64,000 nucleotides of DNA, taken from the NCBI GenBank assembly GCA_964429695.1, contig CAYSCS010000018.1, forward strand, positions 1-64,000. The letters are read 5' to 3'. The stretch comes from CAYSCS01 sp964429695 (GTDB lineage: Bacteria > Acidobacteriota > Aminicenantia > Aminicenantales > Aminicenantaceae). The notes below the pieces were generated by a model. The model made no database searches. It was not told where the DNA came from and saw only the letters and a list, made by a program, of their open reading frames with translations. Positions 39,574-48,790 of the stretch are shown piece after piece (positions within the stretch are counted from its first letter, which is position 1; every line of letters begins with the position of its first letter). The position numbers and the translations under genes were made by a program.

Positions 39574-42500
39574 ATGAAAAGAATTTGGCGGTCAAACCTT
39601 GCCATCCTCGTCTTTCTCTCCATTCTCATCCTTTCTCTTTCTGCCCAGGACACAAAAGATACTCTTCTTCTCACCCAGCCTGCAATAAGCACGAATCACA
39701 TTGCCTTCGTTTATGCCAACGACCTCTGGATTGCTGATGCGGATGGCGGAAATGTGAGGCGACTGACCTCAGATATAGGGGTAGAATCAAACCCAGCCTT
39801 CTCCCCTGATGGAAGGCTTGTTGCCTTCAGTGCCCAGTATGATGGGAACATCGATGTCTTCATCATGCCAGTTGAAGGGGGCATTCCCAGGCGCCTTACC
39901 TGGCATCCAGCCCCAGACATCGTGCGGGGTTTTACTCCCGATGGACTGAAAGTGATCTTTATTTCCAACCGCTATAACTTCCAGACAAGCTGGCCCTATT
40001 TCCAGATTTTTACAGTCTCACGAGAAGGAGGGTTTCCCGAGGCTTTGGAGATACCTCACGGGTTTAAGGTGAGCTACTCACCTGAGGGGAAGAGGATTGC
40101 CTATGTTCCTTTAGCTGAGTTTGTCAACTTCCCCCAGTGGAAACACTACCGCGGGGGAGCAGTTTCGAGAATCTTGATCTATAGCTTCTTGGGCCACTCA
40201 GTGGAACAGATCCCTCAGCCTGAGGGGGGGTCGAATGACACTGACCCCATGTGGATCGGAGATAAGATTTATTTCCTCTCTGACCGAAACGGAGAATTCA
40301 ACCTTTTCTGTTATGAGCTTTCCACGAAGGAGGTTCGCCAGCTAACAAAATATGACGAATTTCCTCTCCTCAATGCTTCAGCAGGGGGAGGGAAGATAAT
40401 CTTCGAAAGAGAAGGCTATCTTCATACCTATGACCTCGAAAAGGCGAAGGTCGAGAAGCTCACGGTGGGTTGTGCCGCTGACCTTCCTGAAGTAAGACCT
40501 CGCTATGTCAAAGGATTTAAATATATCAGAGACGCCTCCCTCTCTCCCACAGGGGCAAGGGCAGTTTTTGAGTTTCGAGGTGAGATCATTACCGTTCCTT
40601 GTGAAAAAGGTGACCCTCGCAACATAACCAACACTCAAGGTGCCCACGAGCGCTCACCAATCTGGTCGCCTGACGGGAAATCGATTGCCTATTTTTCAGA
40701 TGAGAGAGGGGAATATGAGCTTCTCGTGAGAGACCAGGAAGGAAAAGGGGAGCCAAAAAGATATAAACTCAGTGGCTCTGGATTCTACTCCAACCCGGTC
40801 TGGTCTCCTGACTCAAAGAAAATCTCTTTCGCCGACCATGGCTTCAGTCATTACTGGATTGACCTGGACAAAGGAGTTATAAAAAAATTTGCCTCCGAAC
40901 ACCACCTTGGTCCAAAAGACCTCATTCTCAACAGAAGCGCATGGTCTCCGGATTCAAGATGGATAGCCTACACCTTGAACACGGAAGCCTCCATCAGGAA
41001 AGTGTACCTCTACTCCCTGGGGGAGGATAAATCTTACCCCATCACAGACGGTTTGTGTGAGGTGAGTGACCCTGTCTTCGATAAAAGCGGAAAATACCTC
41101 TATTTCTTCGGTTCTACAGATGCGGGTCCCATAAAGAACTGGTTCGACATGTCAAACCTCGACCTGACCTGGACGAGCGCAATTTACATGGTGATCCTTC
41201 AGAAAGATGTCCCTTCGCCGCTGGCTAAAGAGAGTGATGAAGAAAAAGGAACCGAAAAGGAAAAGGAGAAGCCTGATAAGCCAGAAAAACAACTAGAGGC
41301 AGACGAAGAAAAGCCCCTGCGCATTGATTTTGAGGGGCTTGAGTATCGCATTCTCGCTCTTCCTGTGCCCGTAGCCACCTACCTCAACCTCCAGGCTGGC
41401 TCTGAAGGTCAAATCTATTTTCAGGAACTTCCTCCAAAAAACCCCCTGTTCCTCGCCTTTGGCATGGGTGGAGGCTCCAAGCTCCACAGATTCGACCTGA
41501 AGACAAAAAAAGATGAGGTTATCCTGGAAGGAATAAATTCCTACATTCTCTCTGCAGATTCTAAAAAGCTTCTCTACCTCACCCAGGAAAGCGCAGGGAT
41601 TGCTCCTTCTGAAGGGAAGATTCAGGCCGGTCAGGGAAGGCTCAACACGGATGCGATTGAAGTTTACATAGACCCTCGCCTCGAATGGAAACAAATCTAT
41701 GATGAAGCCTGGCGCTTAAACCGTATTTCCTTCTACGCTCCTAACATGCACGGTGCAGACTGGGATGCGATGTACAAGAAGTATGAGAAGTTCCTTCCTC
41801 ACCTCTCCTGCCGCGAGGACCTCAACCGTGTGCTTCAATGGCTGGGGAGTGAGCTTGCAGTAGGGCATCATTTCGTCGGGGGGGGAGATACTCTGGCTGA
41901 ACCCAGAAAGGTAAAGGGAGGTCTGCTCGGTGCTGACTACTCAATCGAGAACGGAAGGTACCGCTTCAAGAAGATTTACGGAGGATTAAACTGGAATCCA
42001 GATTTACGCTCTCCTCTTACCGAGCCTGGGGTAGATGTTAAAGAAGGTGAATATCTCCTTGCGGTCCAAGGGAAGGAACTCCGTCCTCCCACAAACCTCT
42101 ACAGCCTCTTTGAAAATACAGCGGATAAGCTGATTGAGATTACTGTCGGTCCAGACCCAGAAGGAAAGGGCTCAAGAACGGTCTCTCTGGTCCCCATAGC
42201 CGATGAAAGTGCTCTGAGGAACCGTTCCTGGATAGAGGCGAACATCAAGAAGGTTGACGAAGCCACAAACGGGAGAGTGGCCTATGTTTATGTTCCTAAC
42301 ACTGCCTATCCTGGGCATGCTTACTTCAAACGCTACTTTTTCCCCCAGGCACACAAGGAAGCCATCATCGTGGATGAAAGGTTTAATGGAGGGGGAATGG
42401 TCGCTGACTACTACATCGACCTCCTCCGCCGCCCTCATCTCTGTTACTGGCACACTCGCTATGGTGAGGACATAAGGACTCCGAGCGCTGCTATCCACGG

Positions 42501-42873
42501 CCCGAAAGTCATGCTCATCAACGAAACTGCAGGCTCAGGAGGGGATCTCCTGCCCTGGATGTTCCGTAAACTCGGGCTGGGAAAACTCGTGGGGAAGAGG
42601 ACCTGGGGAGGGCTTGTGGGAAATCTCGACCATCCCATCCTGATGGATGGAGGATACATTACCGCACCAAATCTTGCCATCTGGACAGAGGAGGGGTGGG
42701 TTGTGGAAAATGTGGGAGTTGCCCCCGATATTGAAGTGGAACAACTGCCAGCTGAGGTGATTGAAGGACGAGACCCACAGCTTGAGAAGGCGATAGAGGT
42801 GGTAATGGAGGAACTAAGGAAGAATCCGCCCCGCAAGCCACAGCGTCCACCGTATCCAATACGAGTTAAATAG
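39574..42873 (+). CDS. Exported Tricorn-like protease (S41 family)
   Basis: The 1099-aa protein has a signal peptide (LAILVFLSILILSLSAQ). The first part is a beta-propeller of TolB/WD-type repeats (NPAFSPDGRLVAFS, SPIWSPDGKSIAYFSDERGE, NPVWSPDSKKISFAD). A second, C1-like region begins about residue 330. An acidic Lys/Glu linker occupies about 550-575. Then come a PDZ-like part (YLLAVQGKELRPPTNL) and an S41 peptidase domain with IVDERFNGGGMVADY and nucleophile Ser in NETAGSGGDLLPWMF (about residue 987). Tricorn cleaves peptides released by larger proteases. Archaeal Tricorn is cytosolic, whereas this one is exported. GGAGG precedes the ATG by 6 bases. Confidence 0.92.
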   Translation: MKRIWRSNLAILVFLSILILSLSAQDTKDTLLLTQPAISTNHIAFVYANDLWIADADGGNVRRLTSDIGVESNPAFSPDGRLVAFSAQYDGNIDVFIMPVEGGIPRRLTWHPAPDIVRGFTPDGLKVIFISNRYNFQTSWPYFQIFTVSREGGFPEALEIPHGFKVSYSPEGKRIAYVPLAEFVNFPQWKHYRGGAVSRILIYSFLGHSVEQIPQPEGGSNDTDPMWIGDKIYFLSDRNGEFNLFCYELSTKEVRQLTKYDEFPLLNASAGGGKIIFEREGYLHTYDLEKAKVEKLTVGCAADLPEVRPRYVKGFKYIRDASLSPTGARAVFEFRGEIITVPCEKGDPRNITNTQGAHERSPIWSPDGKSIAYFSDERGEYELLVRDQEGKGEPKRYKLSGSGFYSNPVWSPDSKKISFADHGFSHYWIDLDKGVIKKFASEHHLGPKDLILNRSAWSPDSRWIAYTLNTEASIRKVYLYSLGEDKSYPITDGLCEVSDPVFDKSGKYLYFFGSTDAGPIKNWFDMSNLDLTWTSAIYMVILQKDVPSPLAKESDEEKGTEKEKEKPDKPEKQLEADEEKPLRIDFEGLEYRILALPVPVATYLNLQAGSEGQIYFQELPPKNPLFLAFGMGGGSKLHRFDLKTKKDEVILEGINSYILSADSKKLLYLTQESAGIAPSEGKIQAGQGRLNTDAIEVYIDPRLEWKQIYDEAWRLNRISFYAPNMHGADWDAMYKKYEKFLPHLSCREDLNRVLQWLGSELAVGHHFVGGGDTLAEPRKVKGGLLGADYSIENGRYRFKKIYGGLNWNPDLRSPLTEPGVDVKEGEYLLAVQGKELRPPTNLYSLFENTADKLIEITVGPDPEGKGSRTVSLVPIADESALRNRSWIEANIKKVDEATNGRVAYVYVPNTAYPGHAYFKRYFFPQAHKEAIIVDERFNGGGMVADYYIDLLRRPHLCYWHTRYGEDIRTPSAAIHGPKVMLINETAGSGGDLLPWMFRKLGLGKLVGKRTWGGLVGNLDHPILMDGGYITAPNLAIWTEEGWVVENVGVAPDIEVEQLPAEVIEGRDPQLEKAIEVVMEELRKNPPRKPQRPPYPIRVK

Positions 42874-43197
42874 AAGAAAAAAACTAGGGGAATATTTAGC
42901 TCTCATGCAGAGAAAAAGGAATCTTGTCTTCAAATTTTTTTCGAGTCTCCTCTGACCCAGAAGGTGAAAATCAAGAACAGGTTTCAGGGAAAGCCCAAGC
43001 TCTATTTTCCTTAGCTGCTCAAAAGTGCTCAATGTGTATGTCTCCTCTTTCAGATTCAAAAAATCTCGATTGATAAATAAAAATTAAGATTCCTAGGTTT
43101 AACTTACCGCTTTTTGCGGGGAGTTTTATAGCTTGCTTCTGAGTTTCTTCTTTAAAAATTTGCTCCCTTATTTAAAAATTGAGGATTAAATAAATTC
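42874..43197. other. Gene-free spacer
   Basis: No gene or RNA was recognised between the Tricorn-like gene and the GntR promoter. Confidence 0.4.
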
Positions 43198-43226
43198 TTG
43201 ACATGGGAAAAGGAAGTCTTTAATAT
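43198..43226 (+). promoter_or_regulatory. Candidate promoter of the GntR regulator
   Basis: A perfect TTGACA (43198-43203) and TAATAT (43221-43226, 4 of 6) are spaced by 17 bases. The predicted start near 43233 leaves a 17-base leader with AAGGA before the ATG at 43250. Confidence 0.5.
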
Positions 43227-43249
43227 TTCGCAAGGGAGATGGGCAAGGA

Positions 43250-43963
43250 ATGATAAAAGGGGCACAAGGGATAGGAGTAAGATTCGAGCTTCCTGCCACA
43301 ATAAGCGAATCCATCTATCAATATCTCAAGAAAGCAATCATCGAAGGAGAACTCAAACCTAACCAGAGGCTTCAGGAAAAAGAAATTGCAGAGCTCTTTC
43401 ATGCGAGCACGACTCCCGTGAGGGAGGCTTTTCAGAGGCTAGGAGCGGAGAAATTCATCGTTATCAACGCTCGAAAAGATGTGATTGTGGCTTCTGTGAC
43501 TCTCGAAGAAATAAAAGAGCTCTTCGAAGTGGTCAGGGTCTTAGATGCCTTTGCTTCGAAGAAAGCAATCTCCAGGCTCAGCGAGAGAGACATCGAAGAG
43601 TTGAGAAAGATGACGGAAAGACTCACTTTTTTCCACAGGCGGAAAAGGGTTTATGATTATGTTCGGGAAAACTTGAAAATTCATGATAGGCTGTGGAAGG
43701 CGTGCGGGAATAAATTCCTCTATCTTTCGCTCGTCAACCTTGCTGAAAAATATACCTTCTTCAGCAACCAGGTTTTCTTTATCACCCAGAGGTCAAAGGG
43801 GGACCCTTCTTTCTTCGATAGGTCTCATAGCGACCATCTAGAGCTAATGGCTGCCATCGAAAAAAGGGACGAAGGGGAGGTCGAGCGTATCCTTTCCTCC
43901 CATTGGGGGAAAGGGTTTCTGGGCGAGGAGATTGCCCTGAAAGAAGAGTCATGGAAGAGATAG
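43250..43963 (+). CDS. GntR-family transcriptional regulator, FCD subfamily
   Basis: The 237-aa protein has an N-terminal winged helix (SIYQYLKKAIIEGELKPNQR, LQEKEIAELFHASTTPVREA). The helical FCD ligand domain carries the metal-binding His residues in KIHDRLWKACGN, HSDHLELMAAI and LSSHWGKG. FCD regulators sense small organic acids or amino-acid-derived ligands. It lies upstream of the TonB-receptor/GWxTD genes in the same direction, so it may control them or the Tricorn-like gene. That link is inferred. Confidence 0.9.
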   Translation: MIKGAQGIGVRFELPATISESIYQYLKKAIIEGELKPNQRLQEKEIAELFHASTTPVREAFQRLGAEKFIVINARKDVIVASVTLEEIKELFEVVRVLDAFASKKAISRLSERDIEELRKMTERLTFFHRRKRVYDYVRENLKIHDRLWKACGNKFLYLSLVNLAEKYTFFSNQVFFITQRSKGDPSFFDRSHSDHLELMAAIEKRDEGEVERILSSHWGKGFLGEEIALKEESWKR

Positions 43964-44326
43964 AAGAAAAATCCAATTTTTTGGATAAGAATTCAAATAT
44001 TTGAATTTATTTCAAAGAATAAAGAGTTTAAGTTATTGATAATAAACAAAATTATATAAATAAAAAAATGGCATATTTTTTGCACTTATTACATTAATAT
44101 AAGATATATCATATAGTAATTAGTAATGGGTTTTCGAGGAGGTAGAATCCCTAAAGACAAAATGATTCCTCTGGGGTAAAAATTTTTTAAGCGGCATTTA
44201 TATCGTCACCAGGTTTCAATTTTTAAAGATGCATTCCTTAGAAAGGAGGTGGGAGGGGAAAGAGAAAATAATCCAAGTTTAGCCAAAGGTTATTTGGAAA
44301 GGGGAATGATAGAAAAAGGAGGGTAA
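43964..44326. other. AT-rich leader region of the TonB receptor gene
   Basis: No gene was seen. The AT-rich stretch near 44080-44117 contains TTGCAC and TATAGT boxes but no well-spaced pair, so the promoter is not placed. If transcription starts there, the receptor message has a leader of about 200 bases. The GGAGG at 44318-44322 serves the ATG at 44327. Confidence 0.4.
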
Positions 44327-46990
44327 ATGAAAAACCTAAGAAAATTAACTTTCCTTTCTATTTTCTTCTTGGCAACTTTTCTCCTGGTGAGCAGGGCTTC
44401 GGCGCAGACGACCTATGTTACTCTGGAAGGAGTGGTCACTGATGAAGAGGGTTCTCCCCTTCCCGGAGCGACTGTCCTGGTGAGAAACATAGAGACGGGT
44501 CTCACAAAGAGTGCCCTCACCAGAGAAAACGGACGTTACATCATCTCAGGACTTCAAGCCGGAAAATACGAATGCGAAGTAAGTCTCCATGGTTTTGCTA
44601 CCCAGAAAAGAACGGGGATGACCTTTGCCGTGGGTGCACGTTTGACGATTGATTTCCAGCTCAAGCCCGCGACCATAGAGGAAGAAGTGACCGTAACGGC
44701 TGAATCGCCGATGGTCGAAGTTACTAAGTCAGAGGTGAGTGCTGTGGTGGATAGGACAAAGATAGATTCGCTTCCGCTTCTAGACAGAAACTTCGCCTCC
44801 CTCTCCCTGATCAAGGCAGGAGTGGCTGGAGACCGCTCAAACGCGCAACCCCTTGGTTCAGAGGAGATTCTCACCGACGGAATTTCGAATGAATGGGTGG
44901 GCCGAAATACCGTAAGGTCTGAGATTCCGGCTGATGCCATTCAGGAATTCCGCATCATGACCAACCAGTATGAGGCTGAATACGGAAACGCAAGCGGAAT
45001 GATTCGAAGCGCAATCACCCGCTCGGGAACAAACGAGTTCAGGGGAAGGCTTGCCTTTTTCTACCGGGATGAGATGTTTGACGACGTGAATTACTTCGTC
45101 AACCACGAAGGCTACAAGGGACGCAAGCTGAGCAAGGATGAATACGAGAAGTCACCCTACAGCCGTTATAATTATTCTGGTTTTCTCGGTGGCCCGCTGA
45201 TCAAAGACAAGGCTCATTTCTTCCTCATCTACGAAGGAATAAATCAGAAGGAATACACAACCATCACCTCGCCCCTCGTCCCCAAAGAGACCGTTCCCAT
45301 GGATACCACCCGTCACCAGGTTGTGGCTAAACTCAACTACCAGTTCAATGAGAAAAACCTGCTTTTCTTCCGCTACACCCTGGATAAACCTGCCATCGAA
45401 AACTATGGCTATGGAGGGATGTATACCAAATCTACCTACATGAACTACAGTGAATACACCCATGAATTCCAGCTCAACTGGACCTATTATCCAAGCGATA
45501 ACACCATGAACGAGGCGCGAGCCTTCTATTCCTATAACTTCTATGGCTACCACTCTATTGAAGACGACAATAGCTACTTCATCCAGAGGCCATCCGGCTA
45601 TTTCGGCGCCTTCGGAAACATTCCCCAGGAAGTTCCTGAGTCACGCTACCAGTTTGTGGATAATTTCACCCTCTTTCTCGGAAACCATAGCATAAAACTC
45701 GGTATCGATGCCTCCTATGTAAAGATAAGCGGGTATGTCAATCAGTATGTGCCCGGCTATTATGTCTTCCTCACCGATGAGCCTTTTGACCCACAGAACC
45801 CGGCCACCTATCCCTTTCTTTTAATCCGCTCTCCCAAGGTTGCAGATATCGACAGCCCTTACTGGGAGGTGGGTGTTTTTGCGCAAGATTCCTGGAAGCT
45901 GACTTCCCGGCTGACCCTAAACTACGGGCTGAGGTATAACTACTATACTGTCCAATTTATCGATATGGCAAATTTCAACATCCGTCATTTCAACCCCCGC
46001 TTTGGCTTCAGCTATGACCCAATCGGTGATGGGAAGACCCAGATAAGAGGGGGGATAGGCACCTACTCCCAGAATCCCCAGCTCAACCTCGGGCTTCTGA
46101 TAGGCATCATGGACCAGCTTGTCGTCCAATACATCTTCTTCCCCGGCTATCCTGACCCCAGTAAGCCCAATCCCTTTATTTCAGGTCCTCAAGTTGAGCC
46201 ACCGCTCACAAAATACATGGGTGAACCAAACACCGTTGCCCCCTTCACTCTCCAGACAACCCTTGGTTTCCAGAGAGAGGTAATCACCGACTTTTCCCTT
46301 GGATTTGACCTTGTTTACTCGAGGGGCTTTAAGTTCAGCCGCATCGAAAACAGAAACGCCGTGATTCCAGGAACAGGAACCCAGCGCCCTGACCCAACCA
46401 AGGCAGATGTCTTTGTCTTTGCCATGAACGGAAAGAGCGATTACAGGGCACTCTATTTCACTCTTTCCAAGAGATACTCTCATGGGTGGTCCTTTGACCT
46501 CTCCTATACCCTGAGCCGTTCCTGGTCGGATGTTGAGACAGAGCAGACAGGACCGTATGATAATGAACCAGACAACTGGGAAAGGATGTACGGACCCAAC
46601 AACTACGATGCCCGCCACAGGCTGGCGATGATGTGGATTTTTGACCTTCCCCTTGGTTTCCAGCTCAGCGGTCTTGCCTATTACCGTTCGGCTCTTCCCT
46701 GGACAGCCTTCTATCTTACCGATGTTAACCGCGATGGCCTGAACTGGGACATGGTCGATAAACACAGAAACGCCCGTAGGAGTTTTGATGAGTTCTATCT
46801 CCACCTGAGGTTTTCTAAGTACATAAGCATAAGTCGAATTCGTATCCAGCTCTTTGCCGAAGGATACAACGTGACTAACAGGGTAAACTTCCAGAGTCCT
46901 TTCTTCCGCTATGGCACCCCAACCTTCGGACAGCCCACGGTGGCAGGTGACCCGAGGCGAATCCAGTTTGGGGCAAGAGTCGACTTCTGA
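44327..46990 (+). CDS. TonB-dependent receptor, Oar-like, with carboxypeptidase-regulatory domain
   Basis: This 887-aa outer-membrane protein has a signal peptide (LTFLSIFFLATFLLVSRASA). Residues about 30-115 are a carboxypeptidase-regulatory-like domain (LEGVVTDEEGSPLPGATVLV, GKYECEVSLHGFATQ). The plug domain includes DRNFASLSLIKAGV and IQEFRIMTNQYEAEYGNASG. A 22-strand-type barrel rich in Tyr/Trp/Asn follows, ending RRIQFGARVDF with a terminal Phe as outer-membrane barrels do. Oar-like receptors are thought to import peptides, proteins or oligosaccharides. A strong terminator follows, separating it from the GWxTD gene. Confidence 0.93.
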   Translation: MKNLRKLTFLSIFFLATFLLVSRASAQTTYVTLEGVVTDEEGSPLPGATVLVRNIETGLTKSALTRENGRYIISGLQAGKYECEVSLHGFATQKRTGMTFAVGARLTIDFQLKPATIEEEVTVTAESPMVEVTKSEVSAVVDRTKIDSLPLLDRNFASLSLIKAGVAGDRSNAQPLGSEEILTDGISNEWVGRNTVRSEIPADAIQEFRIMTNQYEAEYGNASGMIRSAITRSGTNEFRGRLAFFYRDEMFDDVNYFVNHEGYKGRKLSKDEYEKSPYSRYNYSGFLGGPLIKDKAHFFLIYEGINQKEYTTITSPLVPKETVPMDTTRHQVVAKLNYQFNEKNLLFFRYTLDKPAIENYGYGGMYTKSTYMNYSEYTHEFQLNWTYYPSDNTMNEARAFYSYNFYGYHSIEDDNSYFIQRPSGYFGAFGNIPQEVPESRYQFVDNFTLFLGNHSIKLGIDASYVKISGYVNQYVPGYYVFLTDEPFDPQNPATYPFLLIRSPKVADIDSPYWEVGVFAQDSWKLTSRLTLNYGLRYNYYTVQFIDMANFNIRHFNPRFGFSYDPIGDGKTQIRGGIGTYSQNPQLNLGLLIGIMDQLVVQYIFFPGYPDPSKPNPFISGPQVEPPLTKYMGEPNTVAPFTLQTTLGFQREVITDFSLGFDLVYSRGFKFSRIENRNAVIPGTGTQRPDPTKADVFVFAMNGKSDYRALYFTLSKRYSHGWSFDLSYTLSRSWSDVETEQTGPYDNEPDNWERMYGPNNYDARHRLAMMWIFDLPLGFQLSGLAYYRSALPWTAFYLTDVNRDGLNWDMVDKHRNARRSFDEFYLHLRFSKYISISRIRIQLFAEGYNVTNRVNFQSPFFRYGTPTFGQPTVAGDPRRIQFGARVDF

Positions 46991-47010
46991 TTAATAAGAG
47001 TTAGGAAGAT

Positions 47011-47050
47011 AAAAGGAGGGGCTCTGTGATTTGAGCCCCCTCCTTTTCTT
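47011..47050 (+). terminator. Strong intrinsic terminator after TonB receptor
   Basis: AAAAGGAGGGGCTC (47011-47024) pairs with GAGCCCCCTCCTTTT (47033-47047) with one bulged C. The loop has 8 bases and the hairpin ends in TTTTCTT. It is the clearest terminator in the window, and its A-flanked stem could act on both strands. Confidence 0.85.
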
Positions 47051-47264
47051 CATTCGTCAGGGCGCAAGCACAAAATATTTCATTTTTTTATATGAGGAAG
47101 ATAAAGAACAGAGTTCCTCGTTTCTTGCATAATAAATAAAAAATGAGTCTTGAGGATTTTGATTTTATTTATAAGATAATTTTAATTAATATCTTCTATT
47201 TTAAAATACTTTTAAAATACTGCCCAACAAGAATTAGCTTCGGAAATCTTTACTTTTAGCTTTG

Positions 47265-47293
47265 TTTACTTCCTGACCATCTTAAATTATAAT
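47265..47293 (+). promoter_or_regulatory. Promoter of GWxTD copy 2, apparently leaderless
   Basis: TTTACT (47265-47270) and a perfect TATAAT (47288-47293) are spaced by 17 bases. Transcription would start around 47300, within a few bases of the ATG at 47304. No Shine-Dalgarno precedes that ATG. Confidence 0.55.
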
Positions 47294-47303
47294 TATTTCT
47301 TCG

Positions 47304-48761
47304 ATGTTTTTAGCTAAATCATTCAAGCCCTTTTCCCTAATAATATTCTTAATCTTCATCTTTTTTCCCCTCCCCATTTTCACTCAGGAAACTCCTCCCC
47401 AGAAAGAGCCATTGAGTGAATATTCAAGACAGTGGCTGGAGGAGGTTGTTCCCTATATAATCACCCCTGCAGAAAAGGAAGTCTTCATCAACCTCCCTAC
47501 CGAAGCTGAAAGAGGAAGATTTATCGAGAATTTCTGGAAAAAGAGAGACCCGAATCCTGAAACTCCTGAAAATGAGTTCAAAATTGAGTACTACAAGAGG
47601 ATTGCCCTGGCCAATAAATTCTTCGGAAGCGGTGGAATCGCAGGGTGGAGGACAGACAGGGGAAAGATTTACATCCTTCTTGGGCCTCCGAATGAAATCC
47701 AGAGGGACTTTTCTTCTCAGGGTTCGTCTTTATACGGATTCCATGGGCCTAAAGAAGTCTGGAATTACTGGGGGCTTTCCAATCCCCGTCTACCCTATAA
47801 CCTTGAGTTTGTCTTCGTCGACAAACTGGGAACAGGGAACTATGTGCTTGAGCAGAGCCTAAAGCTGGGAGAGGCAGGCGCAACTCACTTTGACATTGAT
47901 TCTATGCATTCTCAATTTAACTCCATGGAAGTGATATCTGAGGCTCTGCGGAATCCTTTCGAAGGTCTGGATAGGCTCAAGGGGATAATCACCACTCAGG
48001 TCACCTATGATAGAATTCCGATCGATTTTCTTGCTTTCTATTTCAAAGGAGAAGAAAAACAGACATTTATTCCTTTATCCGTTAAAATCCCTTATTCCTC
48101 GATGAGCAGTAAAGAGATTGAAGACGGGCTCTATTTCAACTTCACCCTCGTAGTTAACGTTAGTGATGAAATGGGCCGGGTTGTTTATGAAAGAAGTAAG
48201 GAGTTTAATTTTAAACATGGTCTGAGTGAAGTTAAGGAGTTTGAAGGAAAAACCTTTGAAGTTCAGACTTCACTCAAACTCGAGCCCGGAGATTATAAGC
48301 TCCACCTGCTTGTTCTCGATAATTTTAGCGGAAAGATAGGGACAATCCATGAAGAACTGAAGGTTCCTGAGTTCAGAAGCGAGGGACTCTCTCTGAGTGA
48401 AATCATCCTCTCTCACCAGAGGGAGGTCGAAATCGAGAGAGAGCCCCAGGAAGAGATAAGCCAGAAGTTCAGAAGCGGCGAGGAGATGAATGTCTATTTT
48501 GAAGTCTATAACCTAACACTTGAGCCTTTGACAGGAAAGAATGATTTCAGCCTCAAGTATGCATTTCTTCAGGAAGGGAAAATTCTGGCTGAGGTCACCT
48601 CGCCTAAACAGGAGCCAAGCTCAGAGAAAGATTGCAGAATCCAGACATCCTTCAGGCTCAAGAACTTCAAACGAGGGGAATATACTCTGCGAGTGACTCT
48701 CTACGACCTAAACTCCGGGAAAGAAGTCTCGAAGGAAATCTCATTTTCAATCTATGATTGA
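47304..48761 (+). CDS. GWxTD domain protein (copy 2)
   Basis: The 485-aa protein has a signal peptide (PFSLIIFLIFIFFPLPIF). The GWxTD domain follows, with YSRQWLEEVVPYIITPAEKE, FWKKRDPNPETPENEF and GWRTDRGKIYILLGPP (about residues 114-129). The C-terminal half is beta-rich (FNFKHGLSEVKEFEGKTFEV, YFEVYNLTLEPLTG), resembling Ig-like layers. It is clearly paralogous to 6918-8996 across the first 450 residues but lacks the TPR tail. The next gene, a TPR protein, starts 29 bases after its stop. Function unknown; probably periplasmic. Confidence 0.88.
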   Translation: MFLAKSFKPFSLIIFLIFIFFPLPIFTQETPPQKEPLSEYSRQWLEEVVPYIITPAEKEVFINLPTEAERGRFIENFWKKRDPNPETPENEFKIEYYKRIALANKFFGSGGIAGWRTDRGKIYILLGPPNEIQRDFSSQGSSLYGFHGPKEVWNYWGLSNPRLPYNLEFVFVDKLGTGNYVLEQSLKLGEAGATHFDIDSMHSQFNSMEVISEALRNPFEGLDRLKGIITTQVTYDRIPIDFLAFYFKGEEKQTFIPLSVKIPYSSMSSKEIEDGLYFNFTLVVNVSDEMGRVVYERSKEFNFKHGLSEVKEFEGKTFEVQTSLKLEPGDYKLHLLVLDNFSGKIGTIHEELKVPEFRSEGLSLSEIILSHQREVEIEREPQEEISQKFRSGEEMNVYFEVYNLTLEPLTGKNDFSLKYAFLQEGKILAEVTSPKQEPSSEKDCRIQTSFRLKNFKRGEYTLRVTLYDLNSGKEVSKEISFSIYD

Positions 48762-48790
48762 CTCCTTGGAGGCGAGTGAAGGAGGAAGTG

